Shown here in pieces: positions 1 through 5,018 of a DNA stretch of 5,179 nucleotides. The position numbers were made by a program, and so were the translations under genes. The stretch is from Alphaproteobacteria bacterium (lineage in GTDB: Bacteria > Pseudomonadota > Alphaproteobacteria > Rickettsiales > UBA8987): positions 1 to 5,179 of the forward strand of contig JAHFPR010000157.1 in NCBI GenBank assembly GCA_023269645.1. The letters run 5' to 3'. Every line of letters begins with the position of its first letter. Position 1 is the first letter of the stretch. The notes beneath the pieces were generated by a model. The model was not told the origin of the DNA and searched no databases. It worked only from the letters and a program-made list of their open reading frames with translations.

Positions 1-157
1 CCGCCATAAGGATATGGATCAGGAAGCAAAAGCGGATGCAGCTCACGAGCGCGAGGAAGCCGCAAAAAAAGCGGACGCAGCCGCGCAGCCGCCGACGGCA
101 GTCGCTCCGGCAGGCTGGAAGGCAGATGTGGAAAAGCCCACCGGCAAACAGCGTTAA
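1..157 (+). CDS. 3' end of a Lys/Ala-rich protein of unknown function (partial)
   Basis: An open frame enters from the left edge (codons from base 2) and ends at TAA 155-157, giving 51 C-terminal residues. It is too short for the ORF length cut-off, but the codon pattern and the close downstream gene support it. The visible part is highly charged and rich in Ala, Lys and Glu, probably helical or disordered, and finishes with a Pro/Ala linker and a tail containing AGWKADVEKPTGKQ. The GWxxxVE core of this tail recurs near the N-terminus of the next gene, whose start lies 15 bp downstream, so the two are probably co-transcribed and may be related or act together. No domain is recognised. The start and most of the protein lie outside the window, so the function cannot be stated. 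Confidence 0.6.
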   Translation, partial: RHKDMDQEAKADAAHEREEAAKKADAAAQPPTAVAPAGWKADVEKPTGKQR

Positions 158-172
158 CCGGAAACGGAAGTT

Positions 173-1456
173 ATGGATTTCAACAATCTGAAACATATGG
201 GTGCGGTGGCGATCGCCCTGGCGGTGGTTACTCCCTCGACAACCGACGCGGAAACGCAGGAGAAGCCGCATCAAGGCGGCTGGCGGGATTATGTGGAGCC
301 GCCGCAAAAGCCCAAAACTCCGCCCGCCGCAGCCACGCCCGCAAAGGCTCCGCCTCCTGAAAAACCCGCAGCAAAAACTCCGCCCGCAAATGCTGGCCAT
401 CCCTCGAACAAGGCTTCGGACGAGGAGGATATTTCCGTTACCGATCTTGTGAAAGGGGCTGGTAATGTTGTTGGCCGCGCCACAGGCCATGTTGTCGCCG
501 GAACCGTTACCTTCGCGGAGGCCGTCGGCGGAGGTATTAAAGATGCCTATACCGAAGATCGGCCAGGTACGCCCGATGCGTCAGCTCAACCCAGTGCCGG
601 GAAGCCTTCACACGCCGCTTCCGCGCCGCCGCACACAGGGGCGCAGCAGCACCCTCCCGCCCCGGCGGATGCCCGCGCGCCCGTGATAGACCCCACCGAT
701 CCGCCCATTATCTATGTGGAAACCCCGCAAGAGCTTCCCCACGCCGCGCCAGCAAAAACTGCGCACACGCTGCCTCCCGAACAGGGTATCGTGGATAACA
801 GCCCGTTCCAGGTGGAACTCCGCGTGGGATCGCAGGCCGACCTCCCGCTCACATTTTCCGACAGTTCCGCTTCGGAGAAGAGCTATGTTACCGCCGGGGC
901 AACACTCGGCCCGGTGCACGCATCCGGCACAGCTTCCGCCACGCTCAACATGGATACGCAAGCCCTGGGCGGAACACGCCACGGAGATTTGACGCTTGAT
1001 TTGGCGGGCGGTTCCTTTGCACCGCTCAGCCTGGCTTCCGGCGAGTATCTCAATCTGGAAAATCACGGACGGATTTCGCTGGAACTCCGCGCCGCGCCGC
1101 CGATAGCGGGGGAAATGCATCCGCTTCTGGATGACGCGACACTTATGCCCGGAGCTTCCGCCGCAGTGCAGCTTGGGCACGGCCCCATCGGCAGCGTTGT
1201 TGGCCTGGAAGCAAAAATGCATCTGAACGAGCCGCACTCCGGCGCGCATACCGTGCATGACTGGCAGGCACTGGCCGTGGGCAAGATTCCGCTCGCGCAG
1301 GATGCCTCCCCACTGAAATTCGACATCGGGGTATATGCGGGCGCGGAAGGCATCGTGCATACCGGGAACCCGCTGGAAACACCGGGAACGAACCTGGTCG
1401 GCGGGCTGAGCCTCACCATCCGTGCGGCCACCACGCCGGACAAGGGGCGCGAGTAA
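173..1456 (+). CDS. Exported Pro/Ala-rich protein of unknown function, beta-rich C-terminal half
   Basis: The gene encodes 427 aa. The ATG at 173 is preceded by GGAAA at 160-164 at usable spacing. Residues 1-26 look like a Sec signal peptide: a short N-region with Lys7, a hydrophobic core at about 9-20, and a likely cut after TTDA (26|27). Residues 27-80 are a Pro/Ala/Lys linker containing GGWRDYVEPP (35-44) and KTPPA twice. Residues 86-125 form a Gly/Val-rich segment (KGAGNVVGRATGHVVAG). Residues 130-200 are a second Pro/Ala linker. Residues 211-417 are rich in alternating hydrophobic/polar stretches such as SVVGLEAKMHL, LKFDIGVYAGAEG and NLVGGLSLTIRA, compatible with beta strands of an outer-membrane barrel or a beta sandwich. 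The protein does not end in the aromatic residue usual for barrel proteins and has no Cys. I recognise no family. Periplasmic or outer-membrane location is inferred. The gene sits 15 bp after another unknown gene and runs head-on into dnaQ. Confidence 0.75.
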   Translation: MDFNNLKHMGAVAIALAVVTPSTTDAETQEKPHQGGWRDYVEPPQKPKTPPAAATPAKAPPPEKPAAKTPPANAGHPSNKASDEEDISVTDLVKGAGNVVGRATGHVVAGTVTFAEAVGGGIKDAYTEDRPGTPDASAQPSAGKPSHAASAPPHTGAQQHPPAPADARAPVIDPTDPPIIYVETPQELPHAAPAKTAHTLPPEQGIVDNSPFQVELRVGSQADLPLTFSDSSASEKSYVTAGATLGPVHASGTASATLNMDTQALGGTRHGDLTLDLAGGSFAPLSLASGEYLNLENHGRISLELRAAPPIAGEMHPLLDDATLMPGASAAVQLGHGPIGSVVGLEAKMHLNEPHSGAHTVHDWQALAVGKIPLAQDASPLKFDIGVYAGAEGIVHTGNPLETPGTNLVGGLSLTIRAATTPDKGRE

Positions 1457-1459
1457 GCC

Positions 1460-2137
1460 TTATTCCGCCCACAGCGGCTGTTTTATCTTCTTCAGGAACA
1501 CTTCGTGCGCCGCGATTTCCTCCGGGGAGGGGGTGTGCGGACGCGCGGGGAGCACCTCGCGCTTTGCCGCCGCGATCTGCGCGGATTCCACCGTTTTCCC
1601 GGCAAGCTCCAGTGCCACCTGGCTGCCGCCCATCAGCTCCAGATACATCGCCGCCAGAAATTCCGCATCCATCAGCGCACCGTGCTTCGTGCGCGCGGTG
1701 GTATCCACATTGAAGCGGCGGCACAGCGCATCCAGGCTCGCGGGCGCGCCGGGGAATTTCTTGCGCGCGTATTTCAGTGTGCAGAATACACGCTCCTTCA
1801 TGATTTCCGGCTTGCGCGCGTGGGTAAGCTCCGCGTTGAGGAACTTCACATCGAAATCCGCGTTGTGGATGATGAGCCGCGCATCGCCGATAAAGGCGAG
1901 AAAATCTCCCACCACCGCAGAGAAGCGTGGCTTATCCTTCAGGAATTCTGAGGAAATGCCGTGCACTGCCTCCGCCTCTTTCGGCACATCCCGATCCGGG
2001 TTGAGGTAGGCCTGAAAAGTCGCACCGGTGGGGATGCGGTTCCGCAGTTCCACGCAGCCGATTTCTACAATGCGGTGGCCATCTTTCGGCTCCAGCCCGG
2101 TGGTTTCAGTGTCCAGGGCGATTTCGCGTTCGTTCAT
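1460..2137 (-). CDS. dnaQ: DNA polymerase III epsilon subunit (3'-5' proofreading exonuclease)
   Basis: The product (225 aa) is the proofreading exonuclease of the replicative polymerase, removing mismatched 3' nucleotides within the Pol III core. DEDDh-family motifs are all present: ExoI LDTETTG (Asp9, Glu11), ExoII IIHNADFDVKFLN (Asp96), and ExoIII KHGALMDAEFLA (His152, Asp157). GGSQVALEL at 171-178 aligns with the E. coli epsilon GGQTSMAF segment and is a likely beta-clamp binding motif (Gln173 to Leu178). The tail AAHEVFLKKIKQPLW is the probable contact for the alpha subunit. The ATG at 2137 is chosen because the conserved fold begins there. An in-frame TTG at 2176 would add 13 residues encoded by repeat DNA. 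No Shine-Dalgarno sequence is visible; the bases before the ATG are pyrimidine-rich. It is the last gene of the ppsR-aroE-coaE-dnaQ run, 42 bp after coaE, and stops 3 bp from the convergent gene. Confidence 0.96.
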   Translation of the reverse strand: MNEREIALDTETTGLEPKDGHRIVEIGCVELRNRIPTGATFQAYLNPDRDVPKEAEAVHGISSEFLKDKPRFSAVVGDFLAFIGDARLIIHNADFDVKFLNAELTHARKPEIMKERVFCTLKYARKKFPGAPASLDALCRRFNVDTTARTKHGALMDAEFLAAMYLELMGGSQVALELAGKTVESAQIAAAKREVLPARPHTPSPEEIAAHEVFLKKIKQPLWAE

Positions 2138-2141
2138 AAGG

Positions 2142-2210
2142 AGTGCAAGTGTAAGTGGCAAGTGCAAGTACGACAAGGCTTACTTGCCACCTGGACTTGC
2201 CACTTGCACT
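2142..2210. repeat. Inverted array of short CAAGT-type repeats
   Basis: On the plus strand the left arm (2142-2170) is built from AGTGCAAG, TGTAAG, TGGCAAG and TGCAAG. The right arm (2180-2210), read as reverse complement, is AGTGCAAG, TGGCAAG, TCCAGG, TGGCAAG, TAAG. The outer 10 bp (AGTGCAAGTG at 2142-2151 and CACTTGCACT at 2201-2210) are a perfect inverted pair, and TGGCAAGT recurs further in. The unit resembles the GGTGCAAG and GGTGTAAG variants of the array at 2791-2900. It covers the last ten codons and stop of coaE and ends 4 bases before the dnaQ ATG. Confidence 0.8.
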
Positions 2211-2782
2211 AAAATTTCATGTACCTTCCCCGCAATCTCCTCCTTGCTGGCTGTGCCGTCAATCACGAAATGGGCGCGGGCGATTTTTTCCTCGTCCGGC
2301 CATTGCAGCGTGTGCACGGCATCCAGCTTCTCCGGATGCATCCCTTCCCGCTGCAGGGCGCGGGCACGCCTTATATGTTCCGGAGCCGAAACAACAATGA
2401 CGGCGTGGCAATCCTTCTCCGCGCCCGTCTCGAAAAGCAAGGGAATATCCTGCACGATGGCCGTGGAACCCGCCGCCATCGCCGCCTGGAGGAACTGCTC
2501 GCCCGCCTGTTTCACCAGCGGATGGAGAATCGCCTCCAGTTGCCGCAGTTTAGCTTCATCAAAGAATACTATACCACCCAGTTGAGCACGATTGATGCCG
2601 CCTTGTTTATCCTTTACATCCGGGAATAGTTCCGTAATCGGAATAACAGCCTCGCCGCCGGGGGCGAGCAGTGTGTGCACCGTCGCATCCGCATCGAACA
2701 CGGGTACGCCCGCTTCACGGAAACATTGCGCCGTGAAACTTTTTCCCGCGCCGATGGAGCCTGTAAGTCCGAGGATGAGCAT
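2180..2782 (-). CDS. coaE: Dephospho-CoA kinase
   Basis: The product (200 aa, normal length) phosphorylates the 3'-hydroxyl of the dephospho-CoA ribose with ATP, the final step of coenzyme A synthesis in the cytoplasm. The P-loop GLTGSIGAGKS spans residues 5-15 (Lys14). VFDADATVH (28-36) supplies the conserved acidic pair. ILHPLV (85-90) and DIPLLFETG (112-120) are typical of the CoA-binding and core regions, and the Arg-rich RRARALQREG (138-147) is the lid. Family members often have Asp-rich and Asn-Gly signatures near the end; here they read AHFVIDGTAS (170-179). The last ten codons (LVQVASPGGK) and the TAA stop are encoded by the repeat array at 2142-2210, so this tail is probably an acquired extension. 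The ATG at 2782 lacks an obvious Shine-Dalgarno sequence (upstream bases are pyrimidine-rich on the coding strand). It follows aroE by 101 bp, almost all of it repeat. Confidence 0.96.
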   Translation of the reverse strand: MLILGLTGSIGAGKSFTAQCFREAGVPVFDADATVHTLLAPGGEAVIPITELFPDVKDKQGGINRAQLGGIVFFDEAKLRQLEAILHPLVKQAGEQFLQAAMAAGSTAIVQDIPLLFETGAEKDCHAVIVVSAPEHIRRARALQREGMHPEKLDAVHTLQWPDEEKIARAHFVIDGTASKEEIAGKVHEILVQVASPGGK

Positions 2783-2790
2783 AGGGAAGA

Positions 2791-2900
2791 AGGGTGTAAG
2801 GATATAAGGATATAAGGATATAAGGGTGCAAGTGATGCTTATCTTACACCCTTATATCCTTATATCCTTATATCCTTATATCCTTATATCCTTATACCCT
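2791..2900. repeat. Inverted array of the octamer GATATAAG
   Basis: On the plus strand the left block (2793-2832) is GGTGTAAG, three GATATAAG, then GGTGCAAG. After a 10-bp spacer (2833-2842) the right block (2843-2898) is CTTACACC, five CTTATATC, then CTTATACC, the reverse complement of the same unit. The arms can pair in more than one register. The inner register starts from GGTGCAAG/CTTACACC. In the outer one 2791-2824 pairs with 2867-2900 with a single G-T wobble. The array fills the aroE-coaE gap, encodes the last codons and stop of aroE, and ends 8 bases before the coaE start. There is no spacer diversity (not CRISPR) and no transposase. I do not recognise the family. Confidence 0.9.
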
Positions 2901-3846
2901 CAATCACAAACTCCCGCATTTCCTGCGTTACTTCCGGCAAGCCGCTGAAATACCTGTCTTCCGGATCGTACCACGCCTTGAAGGCGGGCGCGGCCTGGTG
3001 CAGCAACATTCCCAAACCGTCCACGGCGGGAAGTGCCCGCGCGCGGGCAGCTTGCAGCAATGCGGTTTCCTGCGGGTTGGTCACGATGTCATAGACCACC
3101 GCATTATTGGGAAGATTGGAAATATCTATCAAAAGCGGCTCATGGCCTTTCATGCCCAGAGATGTCGTATTTACCAGCAAATTCGCTCCCTTCAGCGTGT
3201 TTTCCCTGTCCTCCCAATCGGCAATAATTATTTCGCTTACGAAATGATCTACCCCGCTGGAGATCTCTTTCTGGCCGTTTCCGGTATCCCGCTTCAGCAT
3301 GGCGGTGATGCCCGCGCGGATTTCCTCTTTCAGCCGTTCCGCTTTCTCCCGCGTGCGGTTGATAATCACCAGCTCGCGGAAGGAGAGCGGCGCGCCGAGC
3401 AATCCGGCGCAGATAGCCCGCGCCGCGCCGCCAGCTCCCAGTATTACGGCTTTTTTCCCACGGAAATCCCTGTTTTTCGTCTGTTCCTGCAGATGGGTCA
3501 CGAAACCATACACATCCGTATTGCGACCGTAAAGTTTCCCGTCCTTCACCACCACCGTATTCACTGCGCCGATCATGGATGCCGCTTCATCGAGGAAATC
3601 AAGATGCGGGATGATGGTTTCCTTGTGCGGCATGGTAACGCTTACCCCCGCAATGCCGCGTTCCGGAAGGGAGGCGAGGAACGCGCCGAGTTCTTCCGCC
3701 GTCACGCGCCACGCCGCATACTCCCCCGGAACGCGATAGCGTTCCAGCCACCAGCCATGTAGTTTTGGCGAAAGCGAATGGGCAATCGGGTCACCGATTA
3801 CCCCCGCCAGAATCCTGGTCGCCAGAACGGGAGATTCAGTCTCCAT
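2884..3846 (-). CDS. aroE: Shikimate 5-dehydrogenase
   Basis: The product (320 aa) reduces 3-dehydroshikimate to shikimate with NADPH, in aromatic amino-acid synthesis. Substrate-binding motifs are HSLSPKLHG (23-31), VTMPHKE (70-76, catalytic Lys75), GAVNT (93-97) and GRNTDVYGF (107-115, catalytic Asp111). The NADP-binding fold carries GAGGAARA (137-144) and the NRT phosphate-binding motif (163-165). NTTSLGM (226-232) and GLGMLLHQAAPAF (277-289, Gln284) complete the signature. At 320 aa it is longer than the usual 270-290; the excess sits mainly at about 180-210, a polar segment between the NRT helix and NTTSLGM. The ATG at 3846 is chosen because homology begins soon after; longer in-frame starts lie inside ppsR. 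The start overlaps the ppsR stop by 11 bp, implying coupled translation. The last residues (GIRI) and the TAA come from the octamer repeat array. Confidence 0.96.
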   Translation of the reverse strand: METESPVLATRILAGVIGDPIAHSLSPKLHGWWLERYRVPGEYAAWRVTAEELGAFLASLPERGIAGVSVTMPHKETIIPHLDFLDEAASMIGAVNTVVVKDGKLYGRNTDVYGFVTHLQEQTKNRDFRGKKAVILGAGGAARAICAGLLGAPLSFRELVIINRTREKAERLKEEIRAGITAMLKRDTGNGQKEISSGVDHFVSEIIIADWEDRENTLKGANLLVNTTSLGMKGHEPLLIDISNLPNNAVVYDIVTNPQETALLQAARARALPAVDGLGMLLHQAAPAFKAWYDPEDRYFSGLPEVTQEMREFVIEGIRI

Positions 3847-4684
3847 CGGTTTTTTCCACGCGCACCGTGCCCCCGTCTTTATATTCCGTATAATACTGCA
3901 TGATTTTGGCGGTGACTTCCTCCACCGAACGCCTGGTGACATCAATCACCGGCCAGCTATACTGGTTGAATATTTTGCGCGCTTCCAGCACTTCCTCCTT
4001 GATGGCATCCATATCCACATAATCCGTGTTGCGGCCTTCATGCAGGGAAACCAGCCGCGATTTCCTTATCTGCAGCAGGCGATCAGGAGTGATGACCAGC
4101 CCCACCACCAGCGGTTTTTTCAGCGTATAGAGATTTTCCGGCAGCGGGCAGCCTTTAACGTAAGGCACATTGGCGGCGTTGATGCCGCGATAGGAAAGAT
4201 ACACGCACGTCGGCGTTTTGGAGGTGCGCGATACCCCGACCAGCACGACATCCGCCTCTTCCAGATCGTCCGTATTCTGCCCGTCATCGTGCGCGAGAGT
4301 AAAATTGATGGCATCCACCCGCGCAAAATATTCTTCATCCAGCTGATGCTGGCGGCCAGGCGAGGCCTTCGCCTCCACACCCAGGAAGCTGGTCATCTCC
4401 CTCATCACGCGGGAAAGCACCGGAACGCAGGGAATACGCAATTTCTGGCAGGCATCCAGCAATATCGCCTGCATTTCCTGATTGATGACGGTATAAAGCA
4501 CGATGCCGGGATGTTTCTCTATGCCCTCGATAGCGCGCTCCATCTGGCCGCGTGTACGCACCAGTGCCCACATATGTTCCTCCAGTGCCACTTCCTCGAA
4601 CTGGGACATCACCGAGCGCACCACGGAACTTACCGTTTCCCCGGTGGAATCCGAAACCATATGCAGATGACGGATAATGCTCAT
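3836..4684 (-). CDS. ppsR: Pyruvate,phosphate dikinase / PEP synthase regulatory protein (DUF299 family)
   Basis: The product (282 aa, normal length) belongs to the bifunctional kinase/phosphorylase family. Members inactivate PPDK or PEP synthase by ADP-dependent phosphorylation of a Thr and reactivate it by Pi-dependent dephosphorylation, controlling pyruvate-PEP interconversion. Visible hallmarks are the N-terminal HMVSDSTGETV (8-18), the long signature at 109-135 (PGRQHQLDEEYFARVDAINF then TLAHDDG), the P-loop GVSRTSKT (150-157), YRGINAANVPYVKG (165-178) and the C-terminal IDVTRRSVEEVTAKI (247-261). Whether the target is PPDK or PEP synthase cannot be told from this window. The ATG at 4684 follows AAGG (complement of 4690-4693) at normal spacing. 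It is the first gene of the leftward run and abuts the probable origin; a DnaA-box-like site starts 9 bp upstream of the start codon. In many alphaproteobacteria maf lies between this gene and aroE; here the two overlap instead. Confidence 0.94.
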   Translation of the reverse strand: MSIIRHLHMVSDSTGETVSSVVRSVMSQFEEVALEEHMWALVRTRGQMERAIEGIEKHPGIVLYTVINQEMQAILLDACQKLRIPCVPVLSRVMREMTSFLGVEAKASPGRQHQLDEEYFARVDAINFTLAHDDGQNTDDLEEADVVLVGVSRTSKTPTCVYLSYRGINAANVPYVKGCPLPENLYTLKKPLVVGLVITPDRLLQIRKSRLVSLHEGRNTDYVDMDAIKEEVLEARKIFNQYSWPVIDVTRRSVEEVTAKIMQYYTEYKDGGTVRVEKTDGD

Positions 4685-4692
4685 ACCTGCCT

Positions 4693-4701
4693 TGTGTATA
4701 A
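4693..4701 (-). promoter_or_regulatory. DnaA box (TTATACACA)
   Basis: The minus strand reads TTATACACA, one base from the E. coli consensus and a full match to TTWTNCACA. It begins 9 bp upstream of the ppsR start codon and touches the presumed ribosome-binding site, so bound DnaA could also affect ppsR transcription (inference). Confidence 0.75.
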
Positions 4702-4743
4702 CCTTGTGGGAAATTCTTTATTATCCGGTGATAACCTATCATG

Positions 4744-4752
4744 TCATCCACA
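4744..4752 (+). promoter_or_regulatory. DnaA box (TCATCCACA)
   Basis: One mismatch (position 2) to TTATCCACA. It is the first of four same-strand boxes at 4744, 4773, 4794 and 4805. Confidence 0.65.
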
Positions 4753-4772
4753 GGGAATCCCCTTCGGCTTTA

Positions 4773-4781
4773 CTATCCACA
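4773..4781 (+). promoter_or_regulatory. DnaA box (CTATCCACA)
   Basis: One mismatch (position 1) to TTATCCACA. The next box starts 21 bp on, about two helical turns, so both would present on the same face. Confidence 0.65.
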
Positions 4782-4793
4782 TTCCCGCTTTTC

Positions 4794-4802
4794 CTGTCCA
4801 CA
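4794..4802 (+). promoter_or_regulatory. Weak DnaA box (CTGTCCACA)
   Basis: Two mismatches to the consensus, but the invariant TCCACA core is kept. It lies 21 bp after one box and 11 bp before the next, in the same orientation, which favours cooperative loading. Confidence 0.5.
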
Positions 4803-4804
4803 GG

Positions 4805-4813
4805 CTTTACACA
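4805..4813 (+). promoter_or_regulatory. Weak DnaA box (CTTTACACA)
   Basis: Fits TTWTNCACA except for the first base. It starts 11 bp after the previous box, in the same orientation. Confidence 0.45.
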
Positions 4814-4835
4814 GGGGGATAATGTTTTTCCCGCT

Positions 4836-4844
4836 TGTGCAAAA
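4836..4844 (-). promoter_or_regulatory. DnaA box (TTTTGCACA)
   Basis: The minus strand reads TTTTGCACA, a full match to the relaxed consensus TTWTNCACA. It is oriented opposite to the 4744-4813 cluster. Confidence 0.5.
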
Positions 4845-4891
4845 GGATACTCGCGGATAAAGTGTGTCCGCTATTTACCAACACATACAAT

Positions 4892-4938
4892 GGGATAAAA
4901 AATCCCGTTTTTTGTGAAACGATGGGGATAAAAACGGG
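4892..4938. repeat. Overlapping inverted repeats in the origin
   Basis: GGGAT-AAAAA-ATCCC (4892-4906) is a 5-bp hairpin. CCCGTTTTT at 4904-4912 is also the exact complement of AAAAACGGG at 4930-4938, with a 17-base loop containing TGTGAAA. The two structures compete for ATCCC. Function is unknown; the structures may matter in single-stranded origin DNA. Confidence 0.45.
4923..4931 (-). promoter_or_regulatory. DnaA-box-like site (TTATCCCCA)
   Basis: One mismatch (position 7) to TTATCCACA on the minus strand. It belongs to a set of GGGATAA-core sites in the middle of the origin, including 4814-4822 and 4935-4943, which match less well. Confidence 0.45.
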
Positions 4939-4956
4939 GATAATGTTTCATCCGAC

Positions 4957-4965
4957 TTTTCCACC
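4957..4965 (+). promoter_or_regulatory. Unwinding-side DnaA box (TTTTCCACC)
   Basis: One mismatch (last base) to TTWTNCACA. It points towards the triplet run that begins 11 bases later at 4976. This is the same relative orientation as the box beside the unwinding element in E. coli and B. subtilis origins. Confidence 0.55.
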
Positions 4966-4966
4966 G

Positions 4967-5018
4967 TACTACATCTTACTACTACTTTTATTCTTATAAG
5001 AATTATTATTATAGATTA
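4967..5018. other. AT-rich DNA unwinding element
   Basis: Only 9 of 52 bases are G or C, against GC-rich flanking genes. It includes the triplet run and the perfect 12-bp palindrome TTCTTATAAGAA at 4991-5002, and ends at the hemE ribosome-binding site. It is the most probable melting site of the origin and must also hold the hemE leader. Confidence 0.65.
4976..4996 (-). promoter_or_regulatory. DnaA-trio-like triplet run
   Basis: The plus strand reads TTA CTA CTA CTT TTA TTC TTA. The complementary strand, read 3' to 5', is AAT GAT GAT GAA AAT AAG AAT: seven consecutive triplets with a central A, the pattern of the DnaA-trio element (3'-[G/A]A[T/N]-5') on which DnaA assembles on single-stranded DNA. 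It lies between a DnaA-box-like site and the AT-richest DNA. Confidence 0.6.

Larger units (their letters stand above)
4815..4948 (+). repeat. Two copies of a 13-bp direct repeat (GGGGATAATGTTT)
   Basis: GGGGATAATGTTT occurs identically at 4815-4827 and 4936-4948, 121 bp apart, inside the probable origin. Related GGGATAAAA words occur at 4892 and 4924. They may be weak initiator sites or sites for another origin protein; the role is unknown. Confidence 0.6.

Noticed and set aside
6..15. Match ATAAGGATAT to the octamer array at the window start
   Set aside because: A single 10-bp match inside a coding frame with no tandem or inverted copies; chance or window-edge effect cannot be excluded.
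314..387. Repeat AAAACTCCGCCCGC 60 bp apart
   Set aside because: It encodes KTPPA twice in a Pro/Ala linker, as expected for low-complexity coding sequence.
608..1360. Long minus-strand open frame opposite the exported-protein gene (250 aa)
   Set aside because: Cys/Arg-rich shadow of a GC-rich gene with no recognisable domain. The plus-strand frame has a signal peptide and a coherent composition.
2138..2176. TTG start for dnaQ adding 13 residues
   Set aside because: The extension is translated repeat DNA. The conserved exonuclease fold starts just after the ATG at 2137.
2791..2900. CRISPR array
   Set aside because: Units are contiguous octamers without unique spacers, arranged in facing orientation, and no cas genes are present.
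3847..3945. Longer aroE start giving 353 aa
   Set aside because: The extra 33 residues lie in an alternative frame of ppsR and have no family similarity. The ATG at 3846 sits right before the conserved N-terminus.
4677..4898. 73-aa open frame over the origin gap
   Set aside because: It starts inside ppsR on the opposite strand, has no family features, and crosses the DnaA-box cluster.
4892..4913. Intrinsic terminator (GGGAT hairpin followed by TTTTTT)
   Set aside because: The stem is only 5 bp and AT-containing, and no gene on the plus strand ends upstream. It fits better as part of the origin repeats.
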